NCBI RefSeq assembly: GCF_020075495.1
Contig: NZ_JABYQT010000002.1
Coordinates: 310,001-374,000, forward strand
DNA: 64,000 bases
Source of the DNA: Vreelandella aquamarina
Lineage (GTDB): Bacteria; Pseudomonadota; Gammaproteobacteria; Pseudomonadales; Halomonadaceae
Direction of reading: 5' to 3'
The stretch's first letter is position 1. Every line of letters begins with the position of its first letter. The position numbers and the translations under genes were made by a program. Of this stretch, positions 56,619 to 64,000 are shown piece after piece. Under the pieces are notes generated by a model. It searched no databases and was not told the DNA's origin. It saw nothing but the letters and a program-made list of their open reading frames with translations.

Positions 56619-57431
56619 ATGCATCCTCCACGCATTCTACTCGGCGTCAATATCGACCACATAGCCACCTTGCGCCAGGCGCGTGGCACGCGCTACCCGG
56701 ACCCGGTGCAGGCCGCGCTCGTTGCCGAAGAAGCGGGCGCCGACGGCATTACCGTGCATCTGCGCGAGGATCGTCGGCATATCCAGCCGCGCGACGTGCG
56801 CATCCTGGCGGACATGCTCAATACCCGCATGAACCTTGAAATGGCGGTTACCGAGGAGATGCTGGCCCTGGCGGAAGAGATTCGCCCGGCCCATGTCTGC
56901 CTTGTGCCCGAAAAGCGTGAGGAGCTGACCACCGAGGGCGGCCTGGATGTCGTCGGCAGCTTTGAAGAGATTGCCCGCGCCTGTGAGCGGCTTAAAGACG
57001 CCGGCTGCGATGTCTCCTTGTTCATCGACCCGGACGATGCCCAGATCGAGGCAGCCAAACGCGCCGGCGCTCCCACCATCGAGCTTCACACGGGGGCTTA
57101 CGCTGAAGCCCGGCCGGGTAGCGATGCGGCCAACGCCGAGTATGAGCGTCTGACGGCGGCGGCCACTCAAGCGGTGTCCCTTGGTCTGGTGGTCAACGCC
57201 GGCCACGGGTTGCACTACCACAACGTGGAAGCCATTGCCGCATTGCCCGGGATCAACGAGCTGAACATTGGCCATGCCATCATCGCCCGCGCGCTGTTTG
57301 TCGGCCTGAAAGAAGCGGTTCAGGAGATGAAGCGGTTGATCATTGCCGGCCAGGAAGCGGGTCTGATGGCGGCGCTGGATGCGCATGATCATGACCACGA
57401 GCATGGTCACCATGAATGCTGTGGCCACTGA
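56619..57431 (+). CDS. pdxJ: Pyridoxine 5'-phosphate synthase PdxJ
   Basis: PdxJ condenses 1-deoxyxylulose-5-phosphate with 3-amino-1-hydroxyacetone-phosphate to form pyridoxine phosphate. The 270-residue TIM-barrel protein has [40 protein letters not shown] and ELHTGAYA, with AGHGLHYHN and the final INIGHAI-type block ([13 protein letters not shown]). It is about 25 residues longer than usual because of a His/Asp/Glu-rich tail ending [21 protein letters not shown] supports the ATG. It is four bases from acpS, the conserved pdxJ-acpS pair. Confidence 0.95.
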   Translation: MHPPRILLGVNIDHIATLRQARGTRYPDPVQAALVAEEAGADGITVHLREDRRHIQPRDVRILADMLNTRMNLEMAVTEEMLALAEEIRPAHVCLVPEKREELTTEGGLDVVGSFEEIARACERLKDAGCDVSLFIDPDDAQIEAAKRAGAPTIELHTGAYAEARPGSDAANAEYERLTAAATQAVSLGLVVNAGHGLHYHNVEAIAALPGINELNIGHAIIARALFVGLKEAVQEMKRLIIAGQEAGLMAALDAHDHDHEHGHHECCGH

Positions 57432-57434
57432 CCG

Positions 57435-57818
57435 ATGATCGTGGGTATTGGCTCGGATATCGCGCGAGTGGCACGCTTCAGCCAGGCGATCGAGCGTCAC
57501 GGCCCGCGTTTTGCCAAGCGCATTCTCGGGGCAGATGAGTACATCGCCTGGCAGCACAAGGGCGAGCCCGTGGCCTATCTGGCCAAGCGGTTTGCCGCCA
57601 AGGAGGCATTCGTCAAGGCCCTGGGGCTTGGCCTGCGCGGTGGCATGCAGTGGGGGGATATCCAGGTACTCAACGATAGCCTGGGAAAACCCCGCCTGCA
57701 GTTGAGTCGCGCCGCCGAACAGCTCATGCAGGCCTCCGGGGCGACGGCCAGCCATATCACGCTAAGCGACGAAGCCGAGTACGCCGTGGCCTTCGTGGTG
57801 CTTGAGCGCTCGGTCTAA
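57435..57818 (+). CDS. acpS: Holo-ACP synthase AcpS
   Basis: AcpS transfers the 4'-phosphopantetheine arm of CoA to apo-ACP, the product of acpP in this window. The 127-residue product has IGSDIARVARF near 4-14 with the metal-binding Asp, and FAAKEAFVKALGLGL near 54-68 with the second conserved Glu-Lys. The stop codon overlaps by three bases that of the convergent barA gene. Confidence 0.94.
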   Translation: MIVGIGSDIARVARFSQAIERHGPRFAKRILGADEYIAWQHKGEPVAYLAKRFAAKEAFVKALGLGLRGGMQWGDIQVLNDSLGKPRLQLSRAAEQLMQASGATASHITLSDEAEYAVAFVVLERSV

Positions 57819-60535
57819 CGCGTTTGCTCCAGCTCGTTCACTAGCCGGCTGCGTTCGGCGCGCAGCCGCTGTATGGCATCGTAGAGCTTTTCGAGCAGCT
57901 CATCGGCGTGGCTCAGGCCGCTGGTGCGCAGGCGGGTTTCCAGGGTTTCCACCAACAGGGCAAGCTCCGGCGCGCCGCAGTAGCGGCTGGCGCCATTCAG
58001 CCCATGCACCTCGTCAAGCAGGGTATCAAGATCCTTTCGTGCATAGGCGTCGGCGACCGTCTGCTGGGTGGCTTCCAGACTGTCGATCAGGCGCAGCAAC
58101 TGCTCGAAAGCGATGCGCCTCTTGCCGCCTGCCAGCCGAGTGCCCAGGGCCAGGTCGATGGCGGGCAAGGTTTCCGCGGCGGGCAGATGGGTGAGTGGCG
58201 CCGTGGTTCGATCCGCCGTGGCCGCGGCATGAGCATCCGGATAGGTCGCTACGCCGAGAAAGCGCTGCAGCAACTGCTGTAGCTGGGTTTCATCAATCGG
58301 CTTGATCAGTACGTCATCCAGGCCCGCTGCTAGCCACTGCTGACGCTCGCTGCTCAGGGCATGGGCAGTGACCGCAATGATCGGGCAGCGCGACCAGCGA
58401 TTGTTGATGCGCCGCAGCGCCTGGCTGGTCTGCACGCCGTCCATATCCGGCATGCGGATATCCATCAACACCATGTCCGCCGTATGAGTCAGCGCGTAGG
58501 CCAGCGCCTCCTGGCCGCTGCCTGCCAGGGTGATGCGTAGCTGCTCGGTTTCCAGCATGGCTTTCAAGAGTTCGCGGTTGGAGGTGTTGTCATCGACGAT
58601 CAGAATGTCGATGACCGATGCCGCGCCGGGAGTTGGTAGGGCGGGCTCCACAATGGTCAGCGCTTTTTGCGTGGGCTGAAAAAGATGGCGCAGCGCGGTG
58701 GCTAGTTGAACTCGAGTGAAGGGCTTGCACAGCATCTCGCCACCGTGGGGCAGCGTCCAGGGCGGCAGCTCGAAGCTTGCCACGTTGGCCAGGATCAGCA
58801 CCGGGCAGCCAGCCTGTTCGATCAGCCGCTGCCAGTAAGGGCTTTGCTGCTCGCCAAGCTCATCCTGGTCAAGGCCCAGTATCAGCAGCTCCTCCTGGCC
58901 GTGCGTATTGAAGCCAACCGGTGTGGCTCCCCAACGCTCCAGCAGGTATTCAAGTGCATGCCGGGTAGGGACATGCTGCTCGTAAAGGCGGACCACCGGA
59001 CCATCCAGATGCAGCTCCGGGGGGCGCTCGCTGCTCTGACTTGCCAGTAGCGGCAGGGTAAACGAGAACGTCGACCCCACTCCAAGCTCGCTTTCGACCT
59101 CGATCTCTCCGCCCATTCGCTCGATCAACTGACGGCAGATGGTAAGCCCCAGGCCGCTGCCTCCGAACTGGCGTGAATGGCTGGGCTCGGCCTGAGTAAA
59201 AGCACTGAACAGTTTTTTCTGTTGTTCATCGCTCAGCCCGATTCCCGTATCGCTTACGCTGGTGCGCAGCACGACGTGCTGGCCTTCCTGGGTGTCCAGC
59301 ATTACCCGTACGATGACCTCACCCGTTTGGGTGAATTTCAACGCATTGCCCACCAGGTTACTGAGCACCTGATGAATGCGCAGCGGGTCACCGGTCAGCG
59401 GTGTGGGCACGTCATCGTATACCATGGCAATCAGGTGCAGGCGTTTTCGCTGGGCCTCCGGCGCGTGCAGGCCAATCACTTCATCGAGCAGCGAGATGAT
59501 GTCGATATCCACTTCCTCGAGGGTCAGGCGATTGGCCTCGAGTTTGGAGAAATCGAGCACGTCGTTGACCAGCATCAGCAGGTTGTCGCAGGCGCGATGA
59601 ACGTGCTCCAGCCACTCCTGCTGGCGGGCATCCAGGGTCGAGCGTCCCAGCAGACGGCAAAACCCGATGATGCCATTGAGCGGTGTGCGAATCTCGTGGC
59701 TCATGTTGGCGAGAAACTCGGATTTGACGGCGTTGGCCCGCAGTGCACTGCGGTGGGCCAGGTCCAGCTTGATGTTCTGCTCCTCGATGGTTTCCATCGA
59801 TTCCTGCAGCTCGCTGGTGGCCTGCTCGATCTGGTTTTGCATGTCGCGCTGCGCCTGCTGGAAATGCTCTGCCAGGCTATTGACGTGAAGGGCCAGCTGG
59901 CGAAGCTCTGCAGGCCGGGCAGGCGTCAGGTGAAGGCGGTAGTCACCGCGGGAAAGCCGATACAGCGCCTGATTGGCATCTTCGATGGGCCGTGAGATAT
60001 AGCGGCTGACCGCAAAGGCACCCAGAAACAGCAGCAGACCGAGCAGCATGCCGCCAAGGCTGAGGCTGGCCAGCAGCTTGTAGCGCTCGAGCGCCATTTG
60101 CCGGGTGTCGACTTCAGCTTCCAGCCAGCCGCTGCCGACGGTTTCACGCAGCCTGCCGTTGAGCGGCACCACCAGGCGCCACAGGTTCTCCTCCTGGATT
60201 ACCCGGGTGGTTGCCGGAGCGACCACGCGTGGCGACGCCGGTACTGCGCGCCCCAGCGTCAGCAGGCGGTTGCCCTGCTCATCGAAGAGGCTGACCGCAT
60301 TCAGGCCATGGTGATCGAGCAGCTCTCGGGCCAGGCGCTCCAGGCGTTGCGGGTTGGCATCGGCCATGGCGATCTGAAGGCTTGGCGCCAGCAGTTGACC
60401 GGCGTCCTCGAGACGCTCCTTCAGGGCGTCCCGCTCGGCTGACGCACTTTGAACCATCAACAAAATGGCCATCATGGCATAGACCAGAAGCGGAAAACCG
60501 AGTAGCGCAAAAAGCAGGCGCGTATGTAAAGACAT
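57815..60535 (-). CDS. barA: Hybrid sensor kinase BarA/GacS
   Basis: BarA/GacS is the tripartite sensor of the Gac-Rsm/Csr pathway that signals to UvrY/GacA. The 906-residue product has a membrane helix near 8-28, a periplasmic sensor region, a second helix near 152-175 and HAMP. The HisKA domain has His280 ([12 protein letters not shown]), followed by an ATPase domain with DTGIGLS and GSGLGL, and a degenerate receiver-like segment. The true receiver has Asp692 (VLMDIRMPD), and an HPt domain has His844 (EVHGLNG). The frame reaches a TTG at 60556, but the ATG at 60535 matches the family N-terminus MSLHTR. Divergent from cysM, as in pseudomonads. Confidence 0.92.
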   Translation of the reverse strand: MSLHTRLLFALLGFPLLVYAMMAILLMVQSASAERDALKERLEDAGQLLAPSLQIAMADANPQRLERLARELLDHHGLNAVSLFDEQGNRLLTLGRAVPASPRVVAPATTRVIQEENLWRLVVPLNGRLRETVGSGWLEAEVDTRQMALERYKLLASLSLGGMLLGLLLFLGAFAVSRYISRPIEDANQALYRLSRGDYRLHLTPARPAELRQLALHVNSLAEHFQQAQRDMQNQIEQATSELQESMETIEEQNIKLDLAHRSALRANAVKSEFLANMSHEIRTPLNGIIGFCRLLGRSTLDARQQEWLEHVHRACDNLLMLVNDVLDFSKLEANRLTLEEVDIDIISLLDEVIGLHAPEAQRKRLHLIAMVYDDVPTPLTGDPLRIHQVLSNLVGNALKFTQTGEVIVRVMLDTQEGQHVVLRTSVSDTGIGLSDEQQKKLFSAFTQAEPSHSRQFGGSGLGLTICRQLIERMGGEIEVESELGVGSTFSFTLPLLASQSSERPPELHLDGPVVRLYEQHVPTRHALEYLLERWGATPVGFNTHGQEELLILGLDQDELGEQQSPYWQRLIEQAGCPVLILANVASFELPPWTLPHGGEMLCKPFTRVQLATALRHLFQPTQKALTIVEPALPTPGAASVIDILIVDDNTSNRELLKAMLETEQLRITLAGSGQEALAYALTHTADMVLMDIRMPDMDGVQTSQALRRINNRWSRCPIIAVTAHALSSERQQWLAAGLDDVLIKPIDETQLQQLLQRFLGVATYPDAHAAATADRTTAPLTHLPAAETLPAIDLALGTRLAGGKRRIAFEQLLRLIDSLEATQQTVADAYARKDLDTLLDEVHGLNGASRYCGAPELALLVETLETRLRTSGLSHADELLEKLYDAIQRLRAERSRLVNELEQTR

Positions 60536-60626
60536 GAAAGAAGCTCGCTGATTCAATGAGGTTGCCTGTCAAGCACGGGGCAGCACCGATATAATGCAGC
60601 ATAACGGCTATGATAAGGAACGGACC

Positions 60627-61523
60627 ATGAATTATCCCGTATTGGAGGATGTGGTAGGCAACACGCCACTTGTACGCCTGAAGCGTATTACGGCCGGGCG
60701 CAACAATACGCTGCTCGCCAAGCTTGAAGGCAACAACCCGGCAGGCTCGGTCAAGGACCGCCCGGCGCTTTCCATGCTGAGCGAAGCCGAAGTACGCGGC
60801 GAAATCGCCCCGGGTGACACGCTGATCGAGGCCACTTCGGGCAACACCGGCATTGCTCTTGCCATGGCTGCCGCCATCAAGGGGTACAAGATGGTGCTGG
60901 TGATGCCGGAAAACGCCTCGGAAGAGCGCAAGCAGGCCATGGCGGCCTACGGCGCGCGGTTGATTCCCGCCAGCAAGGCCGGCGGTATGGAGGAAGCCCG
61001 CGACATTGCCGATGCCATGATCGCCAGAGGCGAAGGCAAGCCTCTGAACCAGTTTGCCAACCCGGACAACCCGCTGGCGCACTACCGTACCACCGGGCCT
61101 GAAGTGTGGCATCAGACCCAGGGCGAAGTGACCCACTTTGTCAGCTCCATGGGCACGACGGGTACCATCATGGGCGTTTCCCGCTATCTCAAGGAGCAGA
61201 ATGCCGACATTCAGATCGTCGGCCTGCAGCCCGCTGATGGTGCCAGTATTCCAGGTATCCGCCGCTGGCCCCAGGAGTACCTGCCGGCCATCTTCGAAGC
61301 ACCGCGGGTGGATACCACGCTGGATATCAGCCAGCAGGAAGCCGAAGAGAACATGCGCCGTCTGGCGCGTGAAGAGGGCATCCTGGCTGGCGTATCCTCG
61401 GGCGGGAGCCTCGCCGGTGCGCTGCGGATCGCCGAGCAGGTCGAAAATGCAGTGATCGTGTTTATCGTCTGCGACCGAGGCGATCGCTATCTCTCCACTG
61501 GTTTGTTCGCTCCGGAGCTATAG
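60627..61523 (+). CDS. cysM: Cysteine synthase B
   Basis: CysM makes cysteine (or S-sulfocysteine from thiosulfate) from O-acetylserine. The 298-residue PLP enzyme has NTPLVRL near 13-19, the PLP lysine in NNPAGSVKDRPALSM, TSGNTGIALAMAAA near 71-84, SSMGTTGTIMG near 173-183, and the C-terminal DRGDRYLSTGLF. The GSVKDRPA segment and the shorter C-terminus point to CysM over CysK. AAGGA sets the ATG at 60627; an upstream in-frame ATG at 60594 is not conserved. Confidence 0.93.
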   Translation: MNYPVLEDVVGNTPLVRLKRITAGRNNTLLAKLEGNNPAGSVKDRPALSMLSEAEVRGEIAPGDTLIEATSGNTGIALAMAAAIKGYKMVLVMPENASEERKQAMAAYGARLIPASKAGGMEEARDIADAMIARGEGKPLNQFANPDNPLAHYRTTGPEVWHQTQGEVTHFVSSMGTTGTIMGVSRYLKEQNADIQIVGLQPADGASIPGIRRWPQEYLPAIFEAPRVDTTLDISQQEAEENMRRLAREEGILAGVSSGGSLAGALRIAEQVENAVIVFIVCDRGDRYLSTGLFAPEL

Positions 61524-62918
61524 ATGGCCATGCTGGGTAAGCGGCGTCCTGCGCGCGCGGCATCAAACAAGTCGGGGCTTTCACGCAAGCCGTCGGCCAG
61601 GCCGGTGCCGGTCGCCGAAAACGGTGATGTGCTGGTCATCGAGCGGCTGGCCCACGATGGCCGGGGAGTGGCCCACGACGCGGCAGGCAAGACGGTCTTC
61701 GTCGATCGGGCACTTCCCGAGGAGCGCGTCGAGGTCGCCGTGCATGTCAACCGCAAGCGCTTCGACGAAGCGCATGTCAAGGCGCTGTTGAGTCGTTCGG
61801 CCCAGCGTGTCGAGCCACCCTGCGCCTACTTTGGCCAGTGTGGCGGCTGCCAGCTGCAGCATATGGCCATCGACGCGCAGCGGGCCCACAAAAAGGACGT
61901 GCTGCGCGAGCTGTTTGCACGCCAGGGCATGACCCTGCCGTCCGTCGGGCTGCTGGCCGGCAGCAGCGAGCACTACCGCCGCCGGGCCCGCCTGGGAGTC
62001 AAGGTCGATGGCCAGGGGAGCGTGTTGCTGGGCTTTCGCGCGGCCCATAGCCATCGGCTTGTTGATATTGATCAGTGTCACGTGCTGGTCGAGCCGTTAC
62101 AGTCGCTGATGCCGGCTCTACGGGCGCTGATGGGCAATCTTGAAGCTCCCAGGCTTGTCGGCCATATCGAACTGCTGACCACCGATACCGAATGCGTGGT
62201 GCTGGTGCGTCAACTCAAGGAGCATGCAGGGGATGCACGGCGCTGGCAGACGTTTGCCGAGCAGCAGGCAGTGGCGCTGGGCGCCTGGGTCGGGCGCGAA
62301 TCGGTCGAGTTTCACTGGTGGGGGACGCCGCCCGTGCTGCAGGAGGTGCTGCACATCCCGAACCAGCCGCCGCTGACGCTGGGCTTGCTGCCTGGCGATT
62401 TTCTGCAGGTGAACGCAGACGTCAATCAGCAGATGGTCACGCGCGTCGTCGAGTGGCTGGCGCCCAAGGCCGGGCAGCGCATCATGGATTTGTTCGCCGG
62501 CATGGGTAACTTCAGCCTGCCGCTTGCCGCCAGTGGTGCCCGGGTACACGCCGTCGAGGGCAGTGTGACCATGGTAGCGCGCATCAAGGACAACGCCGCC
62601 CGAAACGGCCTGGATATCAGTGCCCAGCAGGCCGATCTGAGCACGGCTGAAACGGCCAGGATGCTTTTAAAAGCCCACGCCGGGCTGGATACTGTCGTGC
62701 TCGACCCGCCCCGAAGCGGGGCAGAAGCGGTCTGTCAGGTGCTGGGTCGGCATGAAGTGCCAAGGGTTGCCTACGTGTCCTGTGATCCGGCAACGCTTGC
62801 CCGCGATGCGGCACACCTGGTGCGCGCTGGGTACCGTATCACGCAAGTGGCGGTGGCTGACATGTTCCTGCACACTGCCCACATGGAAACGCTGATGCTG
62901 TTCGAGTACGAGGGCTAG
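61524..62918 (+). CDS. rlmD: 23S rRNA (uracil-1939-C5)-methyltransferase RlmD
   Basis: RlmD (RumA) methylates U1939 of 23S rRNA with S-adenosylmethionine. The 464-residue product has a basic N-tail, a TRAM RNA-binding domain (about 30-85), a 4Fe-4S motif CAYFGQCGGCQLQH near 99-112 with a later Cys in DQCHVLVE, and a methyltransferase domain with MDLFAGMGNFSLPLA near 322-336. The catalytic Cys is in YVSCDPATLARD near 417. It begins directly after the cysM stop and precedes relA, the usual order. Confidence 0.93.
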   Translation: MAMLGKRRPARAASNKSGLSRKPSARPVPVAENGDVLVIERLAHDGRGVAHDAAGKTVFVDRALPEERVEVAVHVNRKRFDEAHVKALLSRSAQRVEPPCAYFGQCGGCQLQHMAIDAQRAHKKDVLRELFARQGMTLPSVGLLAGSSEHYRRRARLGVKVDGQGSVLLGFRAAHSHRLVDIDQCHVLVEPLQSLMPALRALMGNLEAPRLVGHIELLTTDTECVVLVRQLKEHAGDARRWQTFAEQQAVALGAWVGRESVEFHWWGTPPVLQEVLHIPNQPPLTLGLLPGDFLQVNADVNQQMVTRVVEWLAPKAGQRIMDLFAGMGNFSLPLAASGARVHAVEGSVTMVARIKDNAARNGLDISAQQADLSTAETARMLLKAHAGLDTVVLDPPRSGAEAVCQVLGRHEVPRVAYVSCDPATLARDAAHLVRAGYRITQVAVADMFLHTAHMETLMLFEYEG

Positions 62919-62940
62919 CCTGCCCATCGCATCAAGCCAC

Positions 62941-62963
62941 GGTGTTGGCTCGGCGCCAACACC
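62941..62963 (+). other. Hairpin in the relA leader
   Basis: GGTGTTGGC (62941-62949) pairs perfectly with GCCAACACC (62955-62963). There is no T-run, and it ends 21 bases before the relA ATG, so it could act on translation or stability. Confidence 0.5.
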
Positions 62964-62984
62964 TTGAATGGATGAGTCATAGTC

Positions 62985-64000
62985 ATGGTGAAAGTGCGTG
63001 AAGACCAACCGCTGATGGACGGCGGCGAGGTAGACATACAACAATGGTTGACGCGCTTGCAGGAAAACGTGCATCTGCGCGACTCCGAGCGTCTTGTCGA
63101 GGCCTGCGAGCTTGCCAGAAAGCTGGAGCTCGAGGCGCCTCGAACCCATCGTGTATGGCTGTCGCCAGGTTCGAGCTTTCGCATGGGGCTCGAGATGGCG
63201 GATATCCTGGCCGATCTGAAACTGGATCAAGCCACGCTGGAAGCGGCGGTGCTGTATCGCGCCGTACGCGAAGAGCTGCTCAGCCTGGACGCCGTGGGCA
63301 AACGCTTCGGTGCTGAAGTCGCCAATCTGATCGATGGTGTGCTGCAGATGGCGGCGATCAGCTATCCGCTGGCGCCCAATCATGGCATGGGGCAGCACAA
63401 TCAGCAGGAAAACCTGCGCAAGATGCTGGTCAACATGGTCGGTGACGTTCGCGTGGCGCTGATCAAGATTGCCGAGCGCACCTGCGCGCTGCGCCAGGTC
63501 AAGGATGCCCCTCTGGAAAAATGCCATCAGGTCGCACGCGAGGTCGCCGATATCTACGCACCGCTTGCCCATCGTCTGGGCATCGGCCAGATCAAGTGGG
63601 AACTCGAAGACCTGTCGTTTCGCTATCTTCATGAAGACGAATACAAGGCCATTGCCAAGCTGCTGGCAGAAAAGCGTCTGGACCGCGAGCGCTACATTCA
63701 CGATGTGGTAGAAACGCTCAAGACGCTGATGGAAGCCCAGCACATCACCCAGCATGACGTGAGCGGCCGGGCCAAGCACATCTACTCGATCTGGCGCAAG
63801 ATGAAGCGCAAGGGCATCGACTTCTCCGACGTTCACGATGTCCGTGCGGTGCGTATCCTGGTGCCGGAAGTCACCGACTGTTACACCGTCCTGGGGATCG
63901 TGCACTCGCGCTGGCACCACGTGCCGGACGAGTTTGACGACTATATCGCCAATCCCAAGAAAAACGGCTATCAGTCGCTGCACACGGCAGTGGTCGGCCC
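62985..64000 (+). CDS. relA: GTP pyrophosphokinase RelA, N-terminal part
   Basis: RelA makes (p)ppGpp on ribosomes stalled by amino-acid starvation. The gene runs off the window; about 338 codons are visible. The N-terminus MVKVREDQPLMDGG and the RelA pseudo-hydrolase domain are seen. In that domain the HD metal motif of SpoT is missing: the region around LYRAVREELLSLDAVGKRFG lacks His-Asp. Then comes the synthetase domain with YAPLAHRLGIGQIKWELEDL, GRAKHIYSIWRKM, DVRAVRILV and PKKNGYQSLHTAVVG. This marks RelA rather than a bifunctional SpoT. The ribosome binding site is weak (GGATGAG region). Confidence 0.94.
   Translation, partial: MVKVREDQPLMDGGEVDIQQWLTRLQENVHLRDSERLVEACELARKLELEAPRTHRVWLSPGSSFRMGLEMADILADLKLDQATLEAAVLYRAVREELLSLDAVGKRFGAEVANLIDGVLQMAAISYPLAPNHGMGQHNQQENLRKMLVNMVGDVRVALIKIAERTCALRQVKDAPLEKCHQVAREVADIYAPLAHRLGIGQIKWELEDLSFRYLHEDEYKAIAKLLAEKRLDRERYIHDVVETLKTLMEAQHITQHDVSGRAKHIYSIWRKMKRKGIDFSDVHDVRAVRILVPEVTDCYTVLGIVHSRWHHVPDEFDDYIANPKKNGYQSLHTAVVG

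Noticed and set aside
62667-63983. A 438-codon open frame on the minus strand opposite rlmD and relA
   Set aside because: It lies fully antisense to two well-recognised genes, has no family resemblance, and long antisense frames are expected in GC-rich coding DNA.

Overview
The window is a 64 kb piece of a GC-rich gammaproteobacterial chromosome, most likely from Halomonadaceae (Halomonas or a close relative). The basis is gene order plus protein character. The stretch from lpxK to etfA runs in the order known from Pseudomonas, the rpmF-plsX-fabD-fabG-acpP-fabF run lacks fabH as in pseudomonads, and the rpoE-rseABC-mucD and lepA-lepB-rnc-era-recO-pdxJ-acpS-barA-cysM-rlmD-relA runs are also pseudomonad-like. 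No database search was possible, so the family-level placement is inference. No rRNA, tRNA, IS element, prophage or CRISPR array was seen. Nearly all of the window is core chromosome.

Layout. (1) 1-5594: end of comEC, then the envelope run msbA-lpxK-trm112-kdsB-murB. A degraded low-molecular-weight tyrosine phosphatase gene lies between kdsB and murB. (2) 5659-12973: RNase E (minus strand) with a long structured leader, rluC, a HAD phosphatase, sppA and a Maf pyrophosphatase. (3) 13122-24015: the yceD-rpmF-plsX-fab cluster, then pabC-mltG-tmk-holB-pilZ-tatD-DUF1285, followed by a UvrD-like helicase. (4) 26251-30031: the divergent ETF dehydrogenase and etfBA, which carry beta-oxidation electrons to ubiquinone, with a PsrA-like operator between them. 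(5) 30240-40556: an accessory-looking segment with Mn-type superoxide dismutase, the class Ib ribonucleotide reductase nrdHIEF behind a textbook pair of NrdR boxes, a NUDIX hydrolase, and a six-gene TonB-energising operon behind a Fur box. Together these genes fit life under iron limitation and oxidative stress. (6) 40567-46315: xthA with a small basic protein gene, rhlB, dinG and a tyrosine-type DAHP synthase. (7) 46660-51379: the envelope-stress sigma factor and its regulators, with an unusually long gap between rpoE and rseA. (8) 51574-64000: lepA to the start of relA.

The most interesting observations are the phosphatase gene fossil that keeps its ribosome binding site and its coupling to murB, a near-leaderless promoter for yceD, the manganese/iron-limitation gene neighbourhood with three recognisable operator types, a terminator-like hairpin in the etfBA leader, and the 344-bp rpoE-rseA spacer carrying a tandem 14-bp repeat. 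I saw no clearly novel defence or biosynthetic system. Start sites were chosen by hand from ribosome binding sites and family N-termini, and several differ from the longest open frame.
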